DNA of 64,000 nt from WJMD01 sp964596015 (lineage in GTDB: Bacteria; Joyebacterota; Joyebacteria; Joyebacterales; Joyebacteraceae), in NCBI GenBank assembly GCA_964596015.1, contig CAZQSB010000008.1:24102-88101 (forward strand), given 5' to 3'. The notes below the pieces were generated by a model that did no database searches, had not been told where the DNA came from, and was given only the letters and a program-made list of their open reading frames with translations. Each line of letters starts with the position of its first letter. The first letter of the stretch is position 1. Shown piece after piece: positions 15,813 to 23,568 of the stretch. The translations under genes and the position numbers were made by a program.

Positions 15813-17183
15813 ATGAAGGAGAGGCTGGAGCGGACTGTGAAGCGGTTCGCACCTCAGTGCGACTACTTCGAGGTCCATCTCGAGGAGACCGAGGAAACGC
15901 GGGTGCAGTTCCAGGGCAGGAAGCTCTCCGACCTTGGAAGCACCGTCGATTTCGGAGGGAACGTCCGCGCTCTCGCGAACGGAGGATGGGGGTTCGCCTC
16001 GTTCAACAGCCTGGAGCGTATCGACGAGTTCGCCGAGAACGCCGTCGCCCAGGCGCGGATGGTCGGCAAGGAGGAGAGCGTCCTTGCGGACGTCGAGCCT
16101 GTTATCGATGAGGTCCGACTCGACCTCAAGAACGATCCGCGAGAGGTCTCGCTCGAGGACAAGGTGGCGATCATGCGCGCGTACAACGAGCGCGCACTCG
16201 AGCACGACGAGCGAATCGTCAACTCGGCGACCAGGTACTTCGACCGGTTCAGGAAGTTCTGGTTCCTCTCGAGCGACGGAGCCTCCGTCTATCAGGAGAG
16301 GATCGACCTCGGCGGCATCGTCGCGCCGATCGCCGTCAGGGACGGCGACACGCAGTCGTTCTACGCGCCATTCGGTACGAGCGACGACTTCGATGTCGTA
16401 CGCGGCCTCGAGGACGAGGTCGACGAGGCCTGCCGGGTCGCCGTCGCAAAGCTGGACGCGCCGAAGGTCAAGGGCGGCGAGTACACCGTCATTCTCGATC
16501 CCAGGCTCGCGGGGACGTTCATCCATGAGGCCTTCGGGCATCTGTCCGAGGCCGACAACGTCTACGAGGACAAGGACCTCCAGGAGCTCATGGTGCTCGG
16601 CCGCGTTTTCGGGGGCGAGATACTCAACGTCTACGACACGGGGCTCGACAAGGGCGTCAGAGGATACCTTGTCTACGACGATGAGGGCGTCCCGACCGAG
16701 AAGACCTACCTCATCCGCGAGGGCAAGCTCGTCGGTCGGCTTCACTCCCGCGAGACGGCCGGGAAGATGAACGAGCGACCCACCGGGAGCGCGCGGGCCA
16801 TCGACTACCGGTTCGCGCCGATCTGTCGTATGCGGAACACCTGCATCGAGAACGGCACGACGCCTTTCGATGACATGATCTCGGATGTCGACCTCGGCGT
16901 GTACTGCGTCGCAGCGCAGGGCGGCCAGACGAACGGCGAGATGTTCACCTTCTCGTCGGCGAACGCCTACATGATCCGCAATGGGAAGGTCGCGGAGATG
17001 GTCAGGGACGCCACGCTGACGGGGAACGTGTTCACGACGCTCAAGAACATCGACGCCGTCGGCGACGACCAGGACGTCCACGACGGACCCGGCGGTTGCG
17101 GCAAAGGCGGGCAGTTCCCGCTGCAGACGAGCCACGGGTCCCCGCACATTCGCATACAGAACGTCGTGATCGGAGGTGAGTAG
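15813..17183 (+). CDS. tldD: TldD metalloprotease subunit
   Basis: 456 residues from the ATG at 15813. The zinc motif HEAFGH (residues 238-243) is the TldD HExxxH. Other family marks are GSARAIDYRFAPICRMRNTCIENG and the C-terminal GQFPLQTSHGSPHIRI segment. TldD works as a heterodimer with TldE (PmbA); TldD supplies the zinc site, and the complex degrades unfolded or modified peptides and removes leaders from some RiPPs such as microcin B17. The partner gene follows after 1 nt. In this window it is the best candidate leader peptidase for the RiPP locus at 1-4.4 kb, but this is inference. Confidence 0.95.
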   Translation: MKERLERTVKRFAPQCDYFEVHLEETEETRVQFQGRKLSDLGSTVDFGGNVRALANGGWGFASFNSLERIDEFAENAVAQARMVGKEESVLADVEPVIDEVRLDLKNDPREVSLEDKVAIMRAYNERALEHDERIVNSATRYFDRFRKFWFLSSDGASVYQERIDLGGIVAPIAVRDGDTQSFYAPFGTSDDFDVVRGLEDEVDEACRVAVAKLDAPKVKGGEYTVILDPRLAGTFIHEAFGHLSEADNVYEDKDLQELMVLGRVFGGEILNVYDTGLDKGVRGYLVYDDEGVPTEKTYLIREGKLVGRLHSRETAGKMNERPTGSARAIDYRFAPICRMRNTCIENGTTPFDDMISDVDLGVYCVAAQGGQTNGEMFTFSSANAYMIRNGKVAEMVRDATLTGNVFTTLKNIDAVGDDQDVHDGPGGCGKGGQFPLQTSHGSPHIRIQNVVIGGE

Positions 17184-17184
17184 C

Positions 17185-18534
17185 GTGAAGAAGATCATCG
17201 AGAAGGCGGCCGCGCGAGGTGCGACGAGCTCGGAGGTCTTCCTTCTGTCGTCGCTCACGACCTCCGTCGAGTTCGAGACCTCGAGGCTCAAGAACATCTC
17301 GCACACCGAAGAGACCGGGGCGGCGCTCCGCCTCGTGGCCGACGGTCGCGTCGGGTTCGCGACCACGACCAGGCTCGACGACGTCGACCGGCTGGTCGAC
17401 AACGCGCTCACGACGGCGGCGCTCGGCGAGACCGCCGACCACGCCTTCGCCGGCCCCGCGGAGCTGGCGAGCCCCGACGTGGACGATCCCGCCGTGAGAC
17501 AGCTCTCGCTCGAGGCGATGGTGGAGACCGCCGGTCGCGCGGTCGAGAAGATCAAGTCGTACGAGAAGAAGATCAACGTCGAGACCAGCACCACTCGCGA
17601 CATTCAGGAGGTCACGGTGCTGACCTCGGAAGGGTTCGAAGGGTCGTTCTCCAGAACCGTGTACGAGCACGGCGTCGGCGGCCGCCTCATCGAGGGTGAG
17701 AACCTGCTTCACGTGTGGGAGCATCACGCCGGCACGACCGCCGGCTTCGATCACGACGCCATGGCCGACGAGGTCATCGAGACCACGAAGAAGGGGCGGA
17801 AGAACACCTCGGCCTCGAACGGACCCGCCACGGTCGTCTTCACGCCGAGAGCGCTCATCGACGTTCTCATGACGCTCCATCTCGGTCTCAACGGCTCGAC
17901 GGTCGAGCGGGGCATTTCGCCGCTCGCCGGCAAGCTCGGTGAGACCGTCTTCGACGAGAGGATCACCATCGTCGACGACGGGCTGATGGACGGGGGATTC
18001 GGCTCGGCGTCGTTCGACGACGAGGGGACACCGATGAGTCGGACGCCGCTCGTCGAGAACGGCCGCGTGGTGAGCTACTTCACCGACCGCCGGACCGCCG
18101 GGAGGCTGGACCATCCCGCGACCGGCAACGGGCTCAGAGTGAAGCGGCTGGTTCAGACCAAGCAGCTCTCCAAAGCGCCGTCGCCCGAGATCACGAACTG
18201 GTCCATCCCGGGGGGCGAGACGCCGCTCGATGAGCTCATCGGCGGCATCAAGGACGGCATCGTCGTCGACAGCATCATGGGGATCCTCATGAGCAACCTC
18301 ATGGCCGGAGACTTCTCGGGCAACATCGCGCTCGGGTTCAGGATCAGGGACGGCGAGTACGCCGGTCGCGTCAAGGACGCGATGGTCGCCGGCAACATCT
18401 ACCGGCTGTTCCGCGACAAGGTCGTCGCGCTCTCGAAGGACGTCAGGCAGGTGGGCCTCCTCGGAGGGATCGGAAGCCACGTGCTGCCGTACGTCGTCAT
18501 GAAGGACGTGATGATCTCGTCCAAGACAGGGTAG
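17185..18534 (+). CDS. tldE: TldE/PmbA metalloprotease partner subunit
   Basis: 449 residues. The GTG at 17185 is preferred over 17176 because GGAGG (17172-17176) then sits at proper spacing. The protein is a PmbA/U62 fold without HExxxH, as expected for the non-catalytic TldE subunit. It has the SSEVFLLSSLTTSVEFETSRLKN-type N-terminus (shortened here), the GFEGSFSR loop, and the C-terminal GDFSGNIALGFRI and KDVMISSKTG motifs. It would form the chamber with TldD. Confidence 0.94.
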   Translation: MKKIIEKAAARGATSSEVFLLSSLTTSVEFETSRLKNISHTEETGAALRLVADGRVGFATTTRLDDVDRLVDNALTTAALGETADHAFAGPAELASPDVDDPAVRQLSLEAMVETAGRAVEKIKSYEKKINVETSTTRDIQEVTVLTSEGFEGSFSRTVYEHGVGGRLIEGENLLHVWEHHAGTTAGFDHDAMADEVIETTKKGRKNTSASNGPATVVFTPRALIDVLMTLHLGLNGSTVERGISPLAGKLGETVFDERITIVDDGLMDGGFGSASFDDEGTPMSRTPLVENGRVVSYFTDRRTAGRLDHPATGNGLRVKRLVQTKQLSKAPSPEITNWSIPGGETPLDELIGGIKDGIVVDSIMGILMSNLMAGDFSGNIALGFRIRDGEYAGRVKDAMVAGNIYRLFRDKVVALSKDVRQVGLLGGIGSHVLPYVVMKDVMISSKTG

Positions 18535-18575
18535 GGCGTCTCGGGCGACCGCGGGGCCATCATCTGCCACCGAAC

Positions 18576-18611
18576 AGCGAAACGGGGCGCCGAAAGGCGC
18601 CCCGCTTCGCT
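18576..18611. terminator. Bidirectional terminator between tldE and the sulfotransferase gene
   Basis: A 16-position stem with a single mismatch: AGCGAA plus CGGGGCGCC (18583-18591), GAAA loop, GGCGCCCCG (18596-18604) plus TTCGCT. It lies between convergent genes and has A/T-rich ends on both sides. Confidence 0.75.
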
Positions 18612-18629
18612 TCATGTCGCGACCGACGA

Positions 18630-18665
18630 CCTGGTCGGCCGTGAGCCTACGCCTGGTCGGTCGTG
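18630..18665. repeat. Short direct repeat at the sulfotransferase gene 3' end
   Basis: CCTGGTCGGCCGTG (18630-18643) recurs as CCTGGTCGGTCGTG (18652-18665), 13 of 14 bases. The right copy encodes the last residues of the minus-strand gene; the left copy lies just past its stop. Confidence 0.6.
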
Positions 18666-19540
18666 TATCCCAGTCGACGAAGCAGCTCGCCGGCGATGCG
18701 CTCCTCGGGGGGGGTGAGCGGTCTGGGCTCGATCTTCGAGGTACGGCGCGCCAGCCGCGCCGACGCGAACCGGTGAACCTCGTCGGCGGGTTTGAGACCG
18801 AGGAAGCTCTCGATGCGGGACATGGTTCCCACCGGCTCGTCCAGCAGCTCGGTGTACGTGAGACCCAGGGAACGATCCGAAGCACCTTCGAGGAAACTGA
18901 GCGCGGCGTCGACAGAGACGCGCCACTCCAGGAGCCCTTTCAGGAAGTCGGTCGAGCAGAGGTCGGGAAGTTCGCGGTAGTCTTCCCGCGCTCTGCAGTA
19001 CTCCACGAGCCGGGCCCACTTGTAGTCCCCGTTCCCGTACCACGCTCCCTCGTCGGCCATTCGCTCGATCGACCTCGCGACCTCGAGCCCGTTCCGGAGA
19101 ATGTGGATGTAGCGGGCGTCCGGGAAGATCGCGTCGAGGAACTCCAGACGGAAGTTGTTCGCCGGGAGCTTCTCCACGAGAACCTGTGCGTCGAGGGCGC
19201 GCGTCTCGCAGTAGAAGAGGCTGTGGAGGCGGCCTGACCTCGCGGGATCGACGTCCGATCGTCCCAGTTCGAGCCTGCCCCCGTGCTCCGCGGCCCGGGG
19301 AGACCAGATGTCGGTTTCCGGGTACGAGGCCGTCCAGAGATGTCTCGGCTCATTCAGGTACGCGACATCAGGATGACGCCCCAGCGCGCTTCCGAGCACC
19401 GTCGTCCCGGACCGGCCGCAGCCGACGATGAACACCGGACGCAAGACCTCGCGGCGCGCGCCGAACAGGGACGCGAGCCTGCAGCCTCGTCTTTTCAGCG
19501 TTATCAGAGCGCCGCGGGGAGGCGTTTCTCCGCCAGGCAT
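18647..19540 (-). CDS. Sulfotransferase family protein
   Basis: 297 residues. The PAPS 5'-phosphosulfate loop is GCGRSGTT (residues 40-47), after a hydrophobic strand (RPVFIVG). Further marks are the HPDVAYLNEPRHLW segment, YIHILRNGLEVARSIERM resembling the 3'-phosphate-binding motif (R..ARS), and the C-terminal ETPPEERIAGELLRRLGY-like tail. Such enzymes move sulfate from PAPS to a carbohydrate, lipid or peptide hydroxyl. There is no signal peptide, so it is probably cytoplasmic. It stands alone on the minus strand between convergent and divergent neighbours; the acceptor is unknown. Confidence 0.85.
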   Translation of the reverse strand: MPGGETPPRGALITLKRRGCRLASLFGARREVLRPVFIVGCGRSGTTVLGSALGRHPDVAYLNEPRHLWTASYPETDIWSPRAAEHGGRLELGRSDVDPARSGRLHSLFYCETRALDAQVLVEKLPANNFRLEFLDAIFPDARYIHILRNGLEVARSIERMADEGAWYGNGDYKWARLVEYCRAREDYRELPDLCSTDFLKGLLEWRVSVDAALSFLEGASDRSLGLTYTELLDEPVGTMSRIESFLGLKPADEVHRFASARLARRTSKIEPRPLTPPEERIAGELLRRLGYTTDQA

Positions 19541-19557
19541 TCCGTTCTTCTCCCGTT

Positions 19558-19571
19558 GAGGTTCGAACCTC
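19558..19571. promoter_or_regulatory. Perfect 14-bp palindrome at the sulfotransferase start site
   Basis: GAGGTTCGAACCTC lies just downstream of the minus-strand -10, overlapping the expected start point of transcription. That is a typical repressor operator position. Confidence 0.45.
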
Positions 19572-19572
19572 T

Positions 19573-19602
19573 ATTCTAACCCGCGCCCCCCGGGCCGCTC
19601 AA
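19573..19602 (-). promoter_or_regulatory. Putative promoter of the sulfotransferase gene
   Basis: On the minus strand, TTGAGC (19602-19597), 18 nt, TAGAAT (19578-19573). Confidence 0.5.
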
Positions 19603-19614
19603 GCGCCAACCTGT

Positions 19615-19642
19615 TTGACCCCGCCGCTGAACGTGGTAACGT
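19615..19642 (+). promoter_or_regulatory. Putative promoter of the DUF2207 gene
   Basis: TTGACC (19615-19620), 16 nt, TAACGT (19637-19642). It is divergent from the sulfotransferase promoter. Confidence 0.45.
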
Positions 19643-19755
19643 AGCCGCGACAAGGCAGCCCCGGCGCGGGCCCGCGGGTCCGCATGCCGTGACATGGTCA
19701 CCCCGGCGCCTGCCACAGACGTTCCATCCCAGGAAGGAATCCCCGGAGGACCGCC

Positions 19756-21651
19756 ATGAGGAAAGCACTCGTTCTGGTTCTCGTCTCGACAGCGCTCGTC
19801 GTAGCGCTCGCCACCGGAGCGGGCGCCGAGAGCTACTGGTTCCCCGAGGTCGACATCGAAGTGACAGTCCGCGAGGACGGGAGCTTCGAGTACAGAGAGG
19901 AGCGGACATACGCCTTCGACGGCGACTTCACGTTCGCCTTCTACCGAGTGATGAAGGAACGCCTCGCCGCCGGCGGCCAGGTCGACATCACCGATTTCGA
20001 GATCAGCGAGAACGGCCGCCCGCTCGAGCGGCGTCCGGCCCACGAGATCGACCAGGACCGTGTGCCGGGAACCTATTGGGTGGACTACTACCACGAGGGA
20101 AATTCGGCCTACGCGAAGTGGTTCTACCGCGCGGACGATGAGCAGCGGACGTTCTCCATCTCGTATGTCGTTCACGACGCGGTGACCGTCTACGACGACC
20201 ACGCGCAGCTCTACTGGAAGTTCATCGCGGGCAACTGGGAGGTCCCGACGCGCCGCGTGACCGGGACCGTCCATCTGCCCGACGGAGCGTCGCGGGACGA
20301 GGTCAGGGCCTGGCTTCATGCGGTCCTCACGAGCGAGTACCAGATAGTCGACGGCCGCACCATCCGCTTCGAGGTCGACGATCTGCCGCCCGGCCGGTTC
20401 GTCGAGATGCGTATCCTCTTCCCGCCCGAGCTCGTTCCGGAGGCGACCGAGCGGGTCTCAGGCGAGATCTGGGATGAGGCGTACGCCGAGGAGGCCGAGT
20501 GGGTGGAGGAGGCCAACGAGAGACGCCGTCGCGCCCAGCAGGCCCTCGCGGACCTGCAGCGGAGGCGTCGGGCGGCGCTGCCGCTCTCGATCGCCGTGGC
20601 GGTGGTGGCCCTGGCGGTCTGGGGCGGGCTTTTTGCGAAGTACGGCCGCGAGCATCGTGTGCGCTTCGACGGGGAGTACTTCCGCGATCTGCCCTCGGAG
20701 CGGCCGCCCGCCGAGGTCGGATATCTCATGCGGTCGGGCGACGTCAACGCGGCCGACATGGTGGCGACCATCATGGACCTCGCCAGGCGCGGCTACTTCG
20801 CCATCCGCGAGGAACAGCAGACCGACAGGAGTCTTCTGGAGCGGCTCGGCGGAACGCCGGAGTACGACTACGTCATCGAGTGGAAGAAGCGGGACCTCTC
20901 GGAACTGAACGACTACGAGAAGAGCCTGGTCATGTTCCTCTTCTCCTCAACTGCCGCGCGCGGGAACGAGCTGTCGCTCCACGCCTTCAAGAAGGACGCT
21001 CAGCGGCATTCGACCGAGTTCCACCGGTGGTTCGCGAAATGGCGGAAGAAGGTCGTGAAGCGCACCAGGAGTGAGGGGCTTCTCGAGAAGAGGAGCTCGC
21101 AGATGATGATCGTCTCGATGGTCGTTGGCTTCCTCTGCATCGGCGCAGGCGTCGCCATCGCCGCGTACGCCGAGACGCCGTTCGGGCTCATCGCCATGCT
21201 CGGAGGGTTCGCCGTAGTCCCGCTCTCGGCTCTCATCAAGCGGCGGAGCCCCGAAGCGGGCCTCGAGTTCAGGAAGTGGCGGGCGCTCAAGCGGTATCTC
21301 AGGCACTTCTCGAAACTCGACGAGGCTCCGCCCGGGTCGCTGGTTCTGTGGGAGCACTTCCTCGTCTACGCCGTGACATTCGGCGTGGCCAAGGAGGTCC
21401 TGAAGGCTCTCGAACGGTATCTGCCCGCCATGGAGCAGGCCTCGGGCCGCACGTTCGCGGCCGGCTGGTACGCCGCAGCGGCCGGTCGAGGCGCAGGAGG
21501 CTTCGGCGAGGGGCTCTCCGGTCTCGCGGAAGGCATGTCCAGCATGGTGGCCGTGGCCGGAAGCGCCATGAGCACGGCCAGCGGCACCGGCGGCGGTGGC
21601 ACCGGCGGTGGAGGAGGCGGCGGCGGGGGAGGCGGCGGCGGCGCCGGCTAG
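19756..21651 (+). CDS. DUF2207 domain membrane protein
   Basis: 631 residues. A signal peptide (LVLVLVSTALVVALATGAGA) is followed by the DUF2207 domain (about 26-230; motifs EVDIEVTVREDGSFEYREERTY shortened, FAFYRVMKER, ISYVVHDAVTVYDDHAQLYWKFI region). A membrane helix lies at about 275-296 (LPLSIAVAVVALAVWGGLFA). The cytoplasmic part (EVGYLMRSGDVNAADMVATIMDLARRGY) is a winged-helix-like region, then come two more helices (about 450-495), a KALERYLPAM region, and a C-terminal tail of almost pure Gly. This is the YciQ-like architecture found widely; its function is unknown. The TTG-started archease gene follows after 10 nt. Confidence 0.88.
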   Translation: MRKALVLVLVSTALVVALATGAGAESYWFPEVDIEVTVREDGSFEYREERTYAFDGDFTFAFYRVMKERLAAGGQVDITDFEISENGRPLERRPAHEIDQDRVPGTYWVDYYHEGNSAYAKWFYRADDEQRTFSISYVVHDAVTVYDDHAQLYWKFIAGNWEVPTRRVTGTVHLPDGASRDEVRAWLHAVLTSEYQIVDGRTIRFEVDDLPPGRFVEMRILFPPELVPEATERVSGEIWDEAYAEEAEWVEEANERRRRAQQALADLQRRRRAALPLSIAVAVVALAVWGGLFAKYGREHRVRFDGEYFRDLPSERPPAEVGYLMRSGDVNAADMVATIMDLARRGYFAIREEQQTDRSLLERLGGTPEYDYVIEWKKRDLSELNDYEKSLVMFLFSSTAARGNELSLHAFKKDAQRHSTEFHRWFAKWRKKVVKRTRSEGLLEKRSSQMMIVSMVVGFLCIGAGVAIAAYAETPFGLIAMLGGFAVVPLSALIKRRSPEAGLEFRKWRALKRYLRHFSKLDEAPPGSLVLWEHFLVYAVTFGVAKEVLKALERYLPAMEQASGRTFAAGWYAAAAGRGAGGFGEGLSGLAEGMSSMVAVAGSAMSTASGTGGGGTGGGGGGGGGGGGGAG

Positions 21652-21661
21652 GAGGTGCTCC

Positions 21662-22093
21662 TTGGAGGGACGCCCACCTTACAGCGAGATCGAGCACACG
21701 GCCGACATCGGCTTCGAACTCGAGGCGGCAAGCCGCACGGCCGCGTTCGAGGCGGCCGCGCTCGCGATGTTCGACCTCATGGTCGACCTCGACGGCGTCG
21801 GTGACGACTGGTCGGGCACGCTCCAGGCTTCGGGAGAGGCCGGCGATCTCGAGAACCTCATGGTGCGATGGCTGTCCGAGCTTCTCTATCTTCATGACGA
21901 TGAGGGTATCGTCGTCCGGTCGGTGTCGATCGTGCGTCTCGACGACGGCGGTGTCGAGGCCGAACTCCGCGGCGAGCCGCTTGACCCTTCGCGACACGAT
22001 GTCCGCTCGGAGGTCAAGGCCGCGACCTACCACGGGCTCTCTGTCGTAGAAGAGGGCGGGCGGTGGCGCGTACGGGTCATCTTCGACACGTGA
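21662..22093 (+). CDS. Archease
   Basis: 143 residues. The start is TTG at 21662, set by GGAGG at 21651-21655 and by the family N-terminus (YSEIEHTADIGFEL, the archease IEHTADIG signature). The ending (ATYHGLSVVEEGGRWRVRVIFD) with the metal-binding Asp is also typical. Archease speeds guanylation of RtcB and broadens its NTP use. The rtcB gene follows after 14 nt, so the two form an operon. The rare TTG start may keep its level low. Confidence 0.95.
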   Translation: MEGRPPYSEIEHTADIGFELEAASRTAAFEAAALAMFDLMVDLDGVGDDWSGTLQASGEAGDLENLMVRWLSELLYLHDDEGIVVRSVSIVRLDDGGVEAELRGEPLDPSRHDVRSEVKAATYHGLSVVEEGGRWRVRVIFDT

Positions 22094-22107
22094 CGGGAGA
22101 CGGAAGA

Positions 22108-23559
22108 GTGACTTCATCGAAGATCGAGCTCAGGCGACTGAACGAATACACGTGGGAGATCCCGAAGACCGGCGGCATGCGGGTTCCGGGGATCATCTAC
22201 GCCGACGACCGTCTCATGGAGCACATCAGGACGGAGAAGAGCCCGGAGCAGGTCGCGAACGTCGCGCACCTTCCCGGCATCGTGGGTCGCTCGATGGCGA
22301 TGCCGGACATTCACTGGGGATACGGGTTTCCCATCGGCGGCGTCGCGGCGACCGACCCCGCGGACGGCGGCGTCGTGTCGCCCGGAGGCGTGGGCTACGA
22401 CATCAACTGCGGGGTGCGGCTGGTGACCTCGCGCATCAGCGAGGCCGACGCGAGGAAGAGGATCGACGCCCTCGTCGACCGATTGTTCGAAGACGTGCCG
22501 GCGGGAGTGGGCTCGAGCGGCGCCATCGGCAAGCTGGGACGCGGCGACCTCGAGAGAGTGGTCGTCGAGGGCTCGGGCTGGGCCGTGGCGAAGGGCTACG
22601 GCTCGGAATCGGACCTGGAGCGCACCGAAGAGAACGGGCGGATGACCGGAGCGGACCCCGGCGCCCTCTCGGACCGCGCCATCAAGCGGGGTCTCGACCA
22701 GGTCGGAACACTCGGCTCCGGGAACCACTTTCTCGAACTGGGTGTCGTCGACGAGGTCTACGACGAGCGAACGGGGGAGCATTTCGGTCTCGCGAAGGGC
22801 GACGTCACCGTCATGGTGCACTCGGGCTCCCGCGGGCTCGGCTACCAGGTCTGCGACGACTCGCTCGAGGTGATGCAGCGGGCCGTGTCCAACTACGGCA
22901 TCGAGCTTCCCGACAGACAGCTTGCGTGCGCGCCGGTGGAATCGCCCGAGGGTCGCCGGTATCTCGCGGCGATGGCCTGCGCGGCCAACTACGCCTGGGC
23001 CAACCGGCAGGTCATGATGGCGCTGGCCATGCGAGCCGTCGCCTCGGTGCTGGACTCCACGCCTGAGGATCTCGGCATGAGGCTTCTCTACGACGTCTGC
23101 CACAACATCGCGAAGCTCGAATCCCACGCCGTGGACGGCCGGGAGCGAAGGCTCTGCGTCCATCGGAAGGGCGCCACCCGGGCGTTCCCGCCCGGCCATG
23201 AGGGCGTCCCGGCGGACTTCCGCGACGTCGGGCAGCCCGTCCTGATTCCCGGCGACATGGGCCGACACTCGTTCGTGTGCGCGGGGACCGAGGAGGCGTA
23301 CAGGGAGACGTTCGGGAGCACTTGTCACGGGGCCGGGCGAGTCCTCTCGCGGTCGAAGGCGCGGAAGAGCGAGGGCCGGAACCTGAAGGAAGAACTCCGG
23401 AAGATGGGCATCGCCGTGAGAGCGACCGGCAAGGGCACTCTGGCGGAGGAGATGCCCCGCGCCTACAAGGACGTTGCGGACGTCGTCGGCGTCGTCGAGA
23501 AGGCCGGACTCGCCAGGAAGGTGGCGCGTCTCAGGCCCATCGGAGTGGTGAAGGGATAG
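22108..23559 (+). CDS. rtcB: RNA-splicing ligase RtcB
   Basis: 483 residues from the GTG at 22108. Manganese-site and active-site motifs are all present: DIHWGYGFPIGGVAA, GGVGYDINCGVR (nucleophilic/metal Cys), GSGNHFLEL, HSGSRGLGYQV, CHNIAKLESH, HRKGATRAFPPG, and the guanylated His in STCHGAGRVLSR. RtcB joins 2',3'-cyclic phosphate and 5'-OH RNA ends, in tRNA or RNA repair. Archease directly upstream is its known activator. Confidence 0.97.
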   Translation: MTSSKIELRRLNEYTWEIPKTGGMRVPGIIYADDRLMEHIRTEKSPEQVANVAHLPGIVGRSMAMPDIHWGYGFPIGGVAATDPADGGVVSPGGVGYDINCGVRLVTSRISEADARKRIDALVDRLFEDVPAGVGSSGAIGKLGRGDLERVVVEGSGWAVAKGYGSESDLERTEENGRMTGADPGALSDRAIKRGLDQVGTLGSGNHFLELGVVDEVYDERTGEHFGLAKGDVTVMVHSGSRGLGYQVCDDSLEVMQRAVSNYGIELPDRQLACAPVESPEGRRYLAAMACAANYAWANRQVMMALAMRAVASVLDSTPEDLGMRLLYDVCHNIAKLESHAVDGRERRLCVHRKGATRAFPPGHEGVPADFRDVGQPVLIPGDMGRHSFVCAGTEEAYRETFGSTCHGAGRVLSRSKARKSEGRNLKEELRKMGIAVRATGKGTLAEEMPRAYKDVADVVGVVEKAGLARKVARLRPIGVVKG

Positions 23560-23568
23560 CGGAGAGTC

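Noticed and set aside
19558..19571. GGTTCGAACC resembling a tRNA T-loop
   Set aside because: The flanking bases do not form a T-stem, and no acceptor, D or anticodon arm can be drawn around it.
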